From Lutibacter sp. A64 (lineage in GTDB: Bacteria; Bacteroidota; Bacteroidia; Flavobacteriales; Flavobacteriaceae), in the NCBI RefSeq assembly GCF_022429565.1, contig NZ_CP092487.1, positions 2,250,001 to 2,314,000 on the forward strand: 64,000 nucleotides of DNA. The letters are read 5' to 3'. Below, piece after piece: positions 1 to 8,219 of this stretch. Position 1 is the stretch's first letter, and each line of letters begins with the position of its first letter. The notes beneath the pieces were generated by a model, which ran no database searches, was not told where the DNA came from, and saw only the letters and a program-made list of their open reading frames with translations. A program made the position numbers and the translations under genes.

Positions 1-591
1 ACCCCAAAGTGGGTTTGTTGCAACGTCTGCATTTGGGTTAAAATTCCAAGGAAGTGATGCCGCTCTAGATTCATAAGAGGTTATTTCACCACCAATTCTA
101 GAAAGCTCTGTATTCCAAGTAGCTGCAACAGCAATTTGATGTGGAAACATAACAGAACCATTTACATAATTTGCTCCGTGAATATTATCAATACCATATA
201 AAATAGGGATTCCTAAACGCGATTTTTGCATTGCAGAATCTTGAATTGTTTTTACTATTTGATACCAAACTTCTTTTTCTGGTATAAATCCGGGTGTATT
301 ATGAATAGATCCAATTGCATAATCAACTATAAATTTTTTGAATTTATCTTTATTAAAATCAGCACTATCTTTTGGTTCCCAATAACCTCCTTTTAAAATT
401 GCAGGCAAACCTATGTTTAACATTTGGCCAGCTTTTTCTTTTAAGGTCATTTGAGATAAAATATCTTGAATTTTTGATTCAATTTCAACAGATTGAACAC
501 TTTTATTTGTTGAAGTTTCAGTACTATTTTCTTTTTCTGAACAAGACAACAGTACTATTGCTACTATAAAAAGTTGGATTATTTTTTTCAT
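1..591 (-). CDS. GH3 beta-glucosidase-like lipoprotein, N-terminal part only
   Basis: The first 197 codons of a glycoside hydrolase family 3 protein; the rest lies beyond the left edge. The ATG at 591 opens a lipoprotein signal with a lipobox ending in Cys17 (VLLSC). The mature region shows the usual GH3 start: ILSQMTLKEKAGQM, then ILYGIDNIHGANYV, then FPHQIAVAATWN, and finally NPNADVATNPLWG, which corresponds to the family's APVLDVARDPRWG segment. GH3 enzymes with this layout remove terminal beta-linked glucose from oligosaccharides. Here it would finish beta-glucan oligomers, probably in the periplasm. The catalytic Asp and Glu lie in the missing part, so activity and exact linkage cannot be judged. 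It is the last visible gene of the minus-strand beta-glucan cluster, 112 bp after GH43. Confidence 0.88.
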   Translation of the reverse strand, partial: MKKIIQLFIVAIVLLSCSEKENSTETSTNKSVQSVEIESKIQDILSQMTLKEKAGQMLNIGLPAILKGGYWEPKDSADFNKDKFKKFIVDYAIGSIHNTPGFIPEKEVWYQIVKTIQDSAMQKSRLGIPILYGIDNIHGANYVNGSVMFPHQIAVAATWNTELSRIGGEITSYESRAASLPWNFNPNADVATNPLWG

Positions 592-703
592 TTAAATTTA
601 GTTTACTGTAAAATTTGACACTATTAAATAGTTTTATTTCTATTTTCTATCTTTAAAATTTTCATCATTTTTAAAATTAAAATAAATTATATTTCAACCT
701 AAA

Positions 704-2305
704 TTACTCCCCTTCATAAGAGAACCAATCAAATAAAGCATGGTTTTCAGACTTTACACCGTTACTTGATGCATACATTCCAATTCCAGCACCGTTAAAT
801 TGATTACCATTTCCATCAGCAATTACTTTTAAACTTTGAGAACCCTCTATTTCTTTCATTTTGTTAAGAGATTCACCGTAACTAAATCTCACATCATTAT
901 TCTTACCTTCAGCTCTTAATATAACTTCAATTTTATTGTATGGAACCCTAATAACCTCTTCTTTTACACCTTTAAAACTTTTTATTAAAACCAAATCATT
1001 TTTCTCTTTTAGTAGGAGATAATAATTTTTATTAGTTCTATAAATTGCTAATCCAGCTTGTTCATTTTGCTTACCAGTTTTAAAGCTTAGTTTTGTGGTA
1101 GCCGTAAACTTATGATCCTCAATTCTTTTTATAATTAAAGAAGAATTCCCCAAGCTATCCAATACTTCTGACCGAAGTTTAATTTTTAACTGACCATTTT
1201 TAATAATGTGAAATTTTTGCTTAGGTATTCTGATAAAACACCATTCCAAACCAAGCTCATGACCTTCAAAATCATCTTTAGAAGACTTAACTTTAAAAGG
1301 AAACCAAGGTAAATTTGGACGCTCTTGTTCTTTTAATACTTTCCCTTTCCCATTATTAAAAATAGGTGTTTTATCTTCAAATTCTACTTTAGATAAAAAT
1401 GTTTCACGAGCTAAAGTGGTTTGACCTTCTATTACTCTTTTTCCAAGTGTTACGGCCCACCATTCTCCATTTTGAGTTTCTACTAAATCACCATGTCCTA
1501 CAGCTTGTATAAGAGATTTAACTCCAAAATGTCTGTGGGTTAATACTGGATTAATTAAATCAGCAACATATGGTCCCCAAATTGATTCACTATGATGAAC
1601 TGATAAAGCGTGGTATAAACCAGTTCCTCCTTCTGAAAGCAACAACATATAATTACCGTTAATTTTATATAAGTGAGGCCCTTCAGTATAGGAGGCATTA
1701 TTCGCATGACCATAGGTTAATATTTTTCGTTCGCCAACTAATTTTTGCTGCTCTAAATCAAGTTCCTGTAACCAAATACCACATTGTGTTGGCCAATCTT
1801 GCTTTGAAATCCAATTCTGCCCAGTATAGTAACATTTTCCATCATCATCCCACATTAAGGATGGGTCTATTCCAGGTGCATCTTTCAGCCAAATTGGGTC
1901 TGACCAAGGTCCCGCAGGGTCTGTAGCCGTTATATAAAAATTACCATCACAATTGACACAGGTGGTTATTAAATAAAAAATTCCTTCGTGATATCTAATA
2001 GTTACGGCATAAACTCCTTGGGTACTTTCTAATCCATCAAAGTTTAATTGATCTGGGCGATCAATTGCATTTCCAATTTGTTCCCAATTCACTAAATCTC
2101 TACTATGGTAAATTGGAATACCTGGATACCAAATAAAAGTAGAATTAGCTAAATAATAATCTTCTCCAACTCTTACTATTGAAGGATCTGGATGGTAACC
2201 TGGTAAAATTGGGTTTTTGAAATTGTTTAAGACAGTTTGTCCGAACATATTCAAACTAATTATTAATCCGATAATTATTGACAATACAAATTTTAGATTC
2301 GTCAT
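704..2305 (-). CDS. GH43 family glycoside hydrolase, secreted
   Basis: A five-bladed beta-propeller GH43 enzyme with a C-terminal beta-sandwich (about residues 345-533) of the kind seen in beta-xylosidase or arabinofuranosidase-like members. The open frame runs to 2377, but I take the ATG at 2305: it gives a clean signal peptide (residues 1-23, ending FGQ) and avoids overlap with the upstream gene. The three catalytic carboxylates are visible: Asp40 in GYHPDPSIV (base), Asp147 in GIDPSLMWDDDG (pKa modulator) and Glu208 in YTEGPHLYK (acid). GH43 usually attacks arabinose, xylose or galactose linkages, which laminarin lacks. It may therefore serve a decorated or mixed glucan, or a second substrate. 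It follows the nucleoside-hydrolase-like gene by 28 bp, probably in the same transcript. Confidence 0.85.
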   Translation of the reverse strand: MTNLKFVLSIIIGLIISLNMFGQTVLNNFKNPILPGYHPDPSIVRVGEDYYLANSTFIWYPGIPIYHSRDLVNWEQIGNAIDRPDQLNFDGLESTQGVYAVTIRYHEGIFYLITTCVNCDGNFYITATDPAGPWSDPIWLKDAPGIDPSLMWDDDGKCYYTGQNWISKQDWPTQCGIWLQELDLEQQKLVGERKILTYGHANNASYTEGPHLYKINGNYMLLLSEGGTGLYHALSVHHSESIWGPYVADLINPVLTHRHFGVKSLIQAVGHGDLVETQNGEWWAVTLGKRVIEGQTTLARETFLSKVEFEDKTPIFNNGKGKVLKEQERPNLPWFPFKVKSSKDDFEGHELGLEWCFIRIPKQKFHIIKNGQLKIKLRSEVLDSLGNSSLIIKRIEDHKFTATTKLSFKTGKQNEQAGLAIYRTNKNYYLLLKEKNDLVLIKSFKGVKEEVIRVPYNKIEVILRAEGKNNDVRFSYGESLNKMKEIEGSQSLKVIADGNGNQFNGAGIGMYASSNGVKSENHALFDWFSYEGE

Positions 2306-2333
2306 AAGTATTTGGTTTCTTATATTGATTGTA

Positions 2334-3173
2334 TTAATTTGAATAAACATTAAAAAACTGTTCTGTATCTTCAACATTTTGTATTCCTAAAATCCAACAA
2401 ACTTCAACAAGGTCAGAAAAGTCTAAGCCTCCATTAGAAATAACTTCGTTATTATAGCGTCCTTCTTTTCCATTATATTTGTTAGATAAATCCACCGCTA
2501 ATTGCCATATTTCAATCAGATTTAAGTTTGTGATATTTTCTTTCCAGTTATAAATAGGGTCACGAAATCCTGGGCTTCCGTTTCCCGCTGCATTCCCATC
2601 GGGGATCTTCTGATAATCTGTATTGTTTTTTACAAATTGAAGAAGCTCTGGAGAAGTTTCTTTTTCATTCCAATAGCTATGTTGAACCACATGAATATGT
2701 TTTGAAACATTTAATTCCGGCAACTCTAATTGAATGGCTTTAATTAGTTGCGCAGAAAAGTCGGATTGACCAGCTTCTGCAATCCAAACATCACTTTCAT
2801 TTAATATTGTTTCTAACACAATAACTTTTACCTGTTGAATTGCTTCATTTACGCTCTCGTTTGCATCTGTCCAATTATTTCCAAAAGCGAGTTGAAATAA
2901 CTCATTTGGTGGTACATATAAACCTCCTTGAGTACCATATGTCCCTGCAACTGCATAATATTGTATTTTAGAAAATTCAGAATTAGACAGTAATGTTGCT
3001 AAGGCAGCCACAGTATATAAATCATCTACATCCGTTTTACAATCAAACTGCACTAATAATAAATCTTTTTCTATATTGAAATCTTGCTTTTTAGAACACC
3101 TTGAATCGGTTGCATTACTTTCAAAAGCAATTAAGACAGTTACTATTATGATTGCCAACGTTTTGAATTTCAT
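2334..3173 (-). CDS. Secreted nucleoside-hydrolase-fold protein of unknown substrate
   Basis: A 279-residue protein with an N-terminal signal peptide (about residues 1-21). Its first mature strand carries LVQFDCKTDVDDLYTVAAL (residues 40-58), the metal-site strand of the inosine-uridine nucleoside hydrolase fold. In that family it normally reads D-x-D-P-G-x-D-D or FDTDxGNDVDD. Here the loop is shorter and the usual second Asp appears to be Lys46, so calcium binding may be altered. Later segments (VWIAEAGQSDFSAQLIKAI and IHVVQHSYWNE) resemble the DUF1593-type secreted branch rather than nucleoside hydrolases proper. It sits between GH5 and GH43 in a glycan cluster, so a ribosyl or glycosyl-binding role is more likely than purine salvage. 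The function is not established. Confidence 0.6.
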   Translation of the reverse strand: MKFKTLAIIIVTVLIAFESNATDSRCSKKQDFNIEKDLLLVQFDCKTDVDDLYTVAALATLLSNSEFSKIQYYAVAGTYGTQGGLYVPPNELFQLAFGNNWTDANESVNEAIQQVKVIVLETILNESDVWIAEAGQSDFSAQLIKAIQLELPELNVSKHIHVVQHSYWNEKETSPELLQFVKNNTDYQKIPDGNAAGNGSPGFRDPIYNWKENITNLNLIEIWQLAVDLSNKYNGKEGRYNNEVISNGGLDFSDLVEVCWILGIQNVEDTEQFFNVYSN

Positions 3174-3287
3174 TTTTTAAATTTATAAATCATGTTTATA
3201 TTCTTCTTACTCTTTAGTATATACAGCAACCTATAATAAGTTAGATTATTTTTTTCATTTTAAAACACATTAATTGCTATATTAATT

Positions 3288-4550
3288 TTAATCTACTTTA
3301 AAATTCAATCCTTTTGTATATCCTTTATTAATAAAACAATTTTTATATAAACTATTTTCTAAATATTGATTTAAGGCTTTTTGAACTTTTAAAATATCGG
3401 GTCTGTTTTCTCTAATTTTAGCAAAAGATGAACAATCACTTTTTGCATATTCGGTTATTAAATGATAATCTTCTGGTTGATTAAAATTCATAATACCTTT
3501 AGTATTATTCATTTTTTTATACGGCCAAAAACACCAATTAATTTCATTTTCATCTAATAAAACTCTAAAATCGTTTACCCATTCATCTGTATTTTCTCCT
3601 GTTTCTCCAATATAAATTGGCACTTGGTGCTTTTCTCTAAAATCTACATAATCTTGAATTTCTTCTTGCTTAACGTCAAACCAATATTTATGAAATTCAT
3701 ACACAATATTATTATCTACCAATTCTTCAAAAACATCAAAATTAGTACTCCAAACTGACCCGTTTAAAAATATTGTATGTTCAGAATCTACTGTTCTTAT
3801 TTCTTTAATAATACGGTTATACAATAAAAATAATTGATGGTTTAAATCGTCTAATTCATCTTCAAAATAATGCGCAATTGGTTCGTTCACCAAATCATAA
3901 CCAATAACTACAGGTTCATCCTTATATCTTTTGGCAATATCAACCCAAATTTTTGTCATTAAATCTTGAGACGATTTACTTTTAAAAAGAAAAGGGTATC
4001 CATAGCTATCGTCTATATTATCACCTGTTTGTCCACCTGGAGCACAATGCATATCTAACAAAACATACAATTGTTCTTCTCTACACCAATCTATTAATCT
4101 ATCGAAATACTTAAAACCAGCATTTCTTTCTCCCATATATAAATCGTTTGTAAACATTTTATAATGAAAAGGTAATCGTAGATGATTTACTCCAATACTT
4201 TTTAAATATTTTATATCATTATGAGTTATATAATTATTTAAAAAACCTTTCCAAAAAACCTGTAAACTATCTGGACCAACTAATTCGTATAATAATTCAT
4301 CAATTTTTCGAGGTGCATTTACCTGCTCCATTTTAAACATATAACCTTCTGGAACAAGCCAATTACCTAAATTTGTACCTTTTAGAGTTATTTCTTTTCC
4401 TTGATCATCTACTAATTTTGTCCCTTTGGTTTTTACAAAGTTTAAGGTAGGTTCTATTGATTTTTCTACATTTTCGGCAGATTTTTCTTTACAAGAAAAC
4501 ATAGTAATTATTAATACTATTGCAGCAATGAGGGGTAAGTATTGTTTCAT
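3288..4550 (-). CDS. GH5 family beta-glucanase/glucosidase lipoprotein
   Basis: A TIM-barrel GH5 protein with a lipoprotein signal (Cys20, MFSC). The N-terminal GTNLGNWLVPEGYMF (residues 58-72) resembles the GVNLGGWL start of exo-beta-1,3-glucanase-like GH5 enzymes. Family landmarks follow: LRLPFHY (124-130), LLDMHCAPGGQTGDN (164-178), the acid/base Glu223 in YDLVNEPIAHYF, and the nucleophile Glu316 in PIYIGETGEN. The likely job is hydrolysis of beta-glucan, with beta-1,3 or beta-1,6 linkage favoured by context. I cannot assign the subfamily by eye. The gap of 136 bp after the phosphorylase-like gene leaves room for its own promoter, but I see no clear TAnnTTTG box there. Confidence 0.82.
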   Translation of the reverse strand: MKQYLPLIAAIVLIITMFSCKEKSAENVEKSIEPTLNFVKTKGTKLVDDQGKEITLKGTNLGNWLVPEGYMFKMEQVNAPRKIDELLYELVGPDSLQVFWKGFLNNYITHNDIKYLKSIGVNHLRLPFHYKMFTNDLYMGERNAGFKYFDRLIDWCREEQLYVLLDMHCAPGGQTGDNIDDSYGYPFLFKSKSSQDLMTKIWVDIAKRYKDEPVVIGYDLVNEPIAHYFEDELDDLNHQLFLLYNRIIKEIRTVDSEHTIFLNGSVWSTNFDVFEELVDNNIVYEFHKYWFDVKQEEIQDYVDFREKHQVPIYIGETGENTDEWVNDFRVLLDENEINWCFWPYKKMNNTKGIMNFNQPEDYHLITEYAKSDCSSFAKIRENRPDILKVQKALNQYLENSLYKNCFINKGYTKGLNFKVD

Positions 4551-4686
4551 GTGTCTATTTTGTTTTAACGATCACATCTATACGCTATCTATTTTTCAAA
4601 TAGCCATATTAAGCATTTTATAGAATGCTAAACTTTTTAACATGCTCGCTTTATTTTTAATTGTTTTATCCTCTACGTTTATTGAC

Positions 4687-7600
4687 CTATTTTAAAATTA
4701 AAAAGACATGTATTTTTTTAATAACACCAGTTCTATTAAAAATATCTTCACTCATTTTTTTATCTAGTTCTAAGTTTTCAATAGTTAAAATAGTACCATC
4801 TTTTAATTCTACACTTAAACTATTTTTATCTGCTAATTGATAAACAATTGGAACTTGACAATATGTAAAGCATAATGAATTCTTAGTCAATTCAATTTCT
4901 TGCTCTTGTTGCGTTACATCTAAATATTTAAATTCACTATCTACACTTAAAAACTCTTTCTTATTTAAAAGATCTGCTTTAAATTGCAGTTTTCCTTCAT
5001 TAACAACAACACCTAATTCTCCAAACCTACTTAAGATATCCTCTTTTACTTGCCCTGTCATTCCTGGTTGTTGTGCTCCTTTACCTGCTGGCGTATGAGA
5101 ATATGGGTCTGTAGGAAATGCTCCATATAATTCTGGTGATTTATGCACTCCTATTCCTTTATTTATTAGGTAATAATGTGCTATTAGCTTATCAATAATT
5201 TCAGGATTTTCCTTAGCTTCAACAGCCTTTACACAAACTTCTTGTACAGCTAAAGCTAATTTTGAAACCATATGCCAATAAATAGAACCTAAACCTTCAT
5301 AACCGAAAAATGTTCCAGATCTACCTGTAAACTCTTTATGATTAAAAATATCTTCAAAAACATTTAACAATTGTTTTTTATCCTCTTCTACTAAATTTTG
5401 ATATGAATTTGGTAAAGAAGATAGTGCGCTTTTTAAACTATTAGCATTGTTGAAATTTCCATTAAAATGATAATTACCCTCACAATCTTTCTCTATAATT
5501 TGTGAATTGTTATCTTTTAAAAGTTGTTGAACTAGCTTAGAGCCTTCAATTTTATCTGCTGGAATATTATTTTTATCAACAAACCTAGAAAGTTCTTTAT
5601 TTGGATATAATAAATAACTGTACTGATCTTTTCTGTATAAAGCACTCTTTTTTAAGCTATCTAAAAGTTTTAAACTATTTTCAGAAGAAATATAACCAGA
5701 ACTTAATGCCGCAACCTGACCTTCTAACATTTCAGGTAAATAAGAAATGGAAATTTTATGATTAGTAATACTTATTAAGTTATAGCTATGGTATAAATTA
5801 TCTTCTCTTTTGTTAGCATCAATAGAGTGTTCTAAAAATGCAATAGTATTTAAAATAAAGTTTTGCAAATCACTTTTTACAACAACGCTCTTATTGCTAG
5901 AAAAACCTTTTTTATAGATTGAAGCCCTATAATTTCCAGCAGCACTTCCAAGTTTATCTGCTATTTTTTTTCTATCCGAATCAGAAATTACACCTTCTAA
6001 TAAACCTTTATTTTTTTCAAAAACACTTGCTAATTCACTTAAAAACAAAGCTAATTCTTCCGAAATTTCTACATCGGTTAAATTTGAATTTGAAACAATC
6101 TTATTAAAAAACTTTAAAAACCGTCTTAAATGATAAAGCGTAACCATTGAAACTCCATTACCTACAAGTGCATTGTTAGCATCGTTCCATTCTGGTCTTT
6201 GTGTATTTAACCAAATTCCAGCCTCAGGAATAAAGTTGGACACTTTCACTAAAACTGTTGCCAGTAATTTTTCAATAAGGTTTACTTTATAAATAGTATT
6301 GTTTTGATCTAAAAGCAAAGCACCATCAGCTCCAATTTGTGTTTTTCTTTCTCTAATTTTTTTATCTAAATCAAAATCAAAATCAATAGTATCTTTTGGG
6401 TTGCTTACAATATCCTCATAATTTTTAATTTTATAAGGCACATTGGCATACACAAAAATAGTTTCTTTAAAATATTGAGATATTTTTTTAGGATAATGTT
6501 TTTCAATAAATTCTAAAAATTTCAATAAGTAAATAAGCTGATGATCTCCCCAATACCCAATAAATGACCAAGGATCATCTGGCTCTACAATTTCCCAATC
6601 AAAACCACCTTTTGTTACACGGTAAGGATTATAACCTTCAAATGTTGTTGCATTTAAAAATTTAAAAATCATATTTTCAATAAAGGCAGGATAAGAATGA
6701 GCTAAAGCTTCCCAGTTTTGAAAAATATCTCTCCAATTACCTTCATAATCCAATATTTTTGATCCATCAATTTCACTTCTAGTATTTATAGAAAACTTAT
6801 TCCAAGGTCTACTTGGATCTCCGTGTCTTCTACTAAATTTTAATGGAAGGTATTCAGTACAAAGTCTTTTAAAATCTAAATCATTATTTTGTTGTGATTT
6901 TTCCTGTAAAAATTTAAGCGAAAATACTTCAGGAAAATCATTTAAAATTAATTCTTGGTTCGTATAAACTTGCTTATTTGCATTTAAAATATACTTTTTA
7001 AAATCCTTTAATTCAATTGTGTAGTTTTCGTCAAAAATACCTCCACGCATATTGTTAAAAAGCACATTTGCAAAATGCCTAGTATCTCTTAAACTATCTT
7101 CAGTTACTTGTAGACCATCTGCATTACCCGTTAATTCAATTAAATTCTGGGTACCTAAATCAATATCTTTTTTGACTGAAATTAATAAGTCTTTTGGATT
7201 TTTTAATTGTTCTGATATGTTAACTATAGCAGAAGGACCTTGATTTACATTTGCTGCTAAAAACCAGCTTTGTACAGATTTAGAACGTAATTTAATTTCT
7301 GAACTAACAAAATAAGCTCCTTTTTCGGCTCTTATATCGTATTCTTGTTTAATTTTTTTCCCTTTTCTATACTTATCTAATTGTAATGAAGATATTAAAT
7401 AAGTTGGATTTTCTAAGCCTATAGACCAAGCTATTGTTGCTTTTAAGGCTTCACTAGGCTCTGCTTTATCAACAATAACAGCGCTTAGTGCATAAATACC
7501 TAAACCAATATTTGCTTCTAATTCGCTTTTTTTATAAGCATCTACCAAATTACTTTTTCCATTTTGCATCTCAGCTTTTACGCCATAAGGCACAATATTT

Positions 7601-8145
7601 TGAAAGCCGTCTAGTACACTAATTTTTAAATCTTTATCAGAACTATTTATTAATGTAGATTTTTTCACAAAACCAAAAAGGTTACTAGAGCTCCACTGAT
7701 ACCTGAAAGTTAGCCCTAAATCTTTATTTTTTTCTTCGAAAATTATTTTATTCCCAAACCTATTTTTATATAAGTTTCGTTGTATTTTATAAATACCTTC
7801 ATAATTATCTGAAAAAGGTTCCCAAAGTAAAATTTTCTTTTTTTTATGAATTTTAAAAATAGTTTTACTGCCTGTTATATTAGAAGATTCTGTTATTTTA
7901 TCATCAGTATAATATGGAAATAAGGCATTATCGCTATCTTTTCTTCCTGCGGTTAAACCTCCGTTGCTTGCAATAAACATCCAATGGTTTGAATCGCTAA
8001 CTATACTCATAAAAAAAGGTCTCATTGTATTACTATTGGAGATTTTGTAATACGTTTCTCCTTCAATAACTACAGTTGTACCTTTTACTTTTGTTTTTTT
8101 ATTTAAAACTTTATTAGATCCTATGTAAACAGACTTATGACTCAT
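4687..8145 (-). CDS. Cytoplasmic GH94/GH149/GH161-like protein, putative beta-glucan phosphorylase
   Basis: A 1152-residue protein with no signal peptide or membrane segment, so probably cytoplasmic. I use the ATG at 8145; the frame opens two codons earlier with GTG. The order of landmarks follows clan GH-Q phosphorylases: an N-terminal beta-sandwich start (RPFFMSIVSDSNHWMFIASN), an (alpha/alpha)6-barrel region with DPSRPWNKFSI, a WSFIGYWGDHQLIYLLKFLE segment like the GDDHLWL segment of GH94, RPEWNDANNALVGNG (Asp655, matching the general-acid GDWND motif), and near the end HTPAGKGAQQPGMTGQ, in the position of the phosphate-site loop. The length fits GH149 or GH161 beta-1,3-glucan phosphorylases better than GH94 cellobiose phosphorylase. 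Overall divergence is high, so this is a fold-level call. A terminator precedes it, so it may have its own promoter. Confidence 0.55.
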   Translation of the reverse strand: MSHKSVYIGSNKVLNKKTKVKGTTVVIEGETYYKISNSNTMRPFFMSIVSDSNHWMFIASNGGLTAGRKDSDNALFPYYTDDKITESSNITGSKTIFKIHKKKKILLWEPFSDNYEGIYKIQRNLYKNRFGNKIIFEEKNKDLGLTFRYQWSSSNLFGFVKKSTLINSSDKDLKISVLDGFQNIVPYGVKAEMQNGKSNLVDAYKKSELEANIGLGIYALSAVIVDKAEPSEALKATIAWSIGLENPTYLISSLQLDKYRKGKKIKQEYDIRAEKGAYFVSSEIKLRSKSVQSWFLAANVNQGPSAIVNISEQLKNPKDLLISVKKDIDLGTQNLIELTGNADGLQVTEDSLRDTRHFANVLFNNMRGGIFDENYTIELKDFKKYILNANKQVYTNQELILNDFPEVFSLKFLQEKSQQNNDLDFKRLCTEYLPLKFSRRHGDPSRPWNKFSINTRSEIDGSKILDYEGNWRDIFQNWEALAHSYPAFIENMIFKFLNATTFEGYNPYRVTKGGFDWEIVEPDDPWSFIGYWGDHQLIYLLKFLEFIEKHYPKKISQYFKETIFVYANVPYKIKNYEDIVSNPKDTIDFDFDLDKKIRERKTQIGADGALLLDQNNTIYKVNLIEKLLATVLVKVSNFIPEAGIWLNTQRPEWNDANNALVGNGVSMVTLYHLRRFLKFFNKIVSNSNLTDVEISEELALFLSELASVFEKNKGLLEGVISDSDRKKIADKLGSAAGNYRASIYKKGFSSNKSVVVKSDLQNFILNTIAFLEHSIDANKREDNLYHSYNLISITNHKISISYLPEMLEGQVAALSSGYISSENSLKLLDSLKKSALYRKDQYSYLLYPNKELSRFVDKNNIPADKIEGSKLVQQLLKDNNSQIIEKDCEGNYHFNGNFNNANSLKSALSSLPNSYQNLVEEDKKQLLNVFEDIFNHKEFTGRSGTFFGYEGLGSIYWHMVSKLALAVQEVCVKAVEAKENPEIIDKLIAHYYLINKGIGVHKSPELYGAFPTDPYSHTPAGKGAQQPGMTGQVKEDILSRFGELGVVVNEGKLQFKADLLNKKEFLSVDSEFKYLDVTQQEQEIELTKNSLCFTYCQVPIVYQLADKNSLSVELKDGTILTIENLELDKKMSEDIFNRTGVIKKIHVFLILK

Positions 8146-8163
8146 TATCACTATTTTTAAAAT

Positions 8164-8199
8164 AAAAACCTCTAAAAATTTATGTTTAAAGAGGTTTTT
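8164..8199 (-). terminator. Intrinsic terminator after the GH158-like gene
   Basis: A perfect 10-bp inverted repeat, AAAAACCTCT (8164-8173) and AGAGGTTTTT (8190-8199), with a 16-nt loop. Read on the minus strand the second arm ends in a T run just 20 nt after the stop of the gene at 8220. It is nearly symmetric and could work in both directions. It would cut the susC-to-GH158 transcript off from the phosphorylase-like gene. Confidence 0.75.
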
Positions 8200-8219
8200 A
8201 CAATTTACTTATTATGAAC

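Noticed and set aside
372..569. A 65-codon plus-strand frame
   Set aside because: It lies antisense to the GH3 coding start, and its composition is that of a shadow frame with no domain or promoter.
2306..2377. An N-terminal extension of GH43
   Set aside because: It would overlap the upstream gene and bury the signal peptide that starts at 2305.
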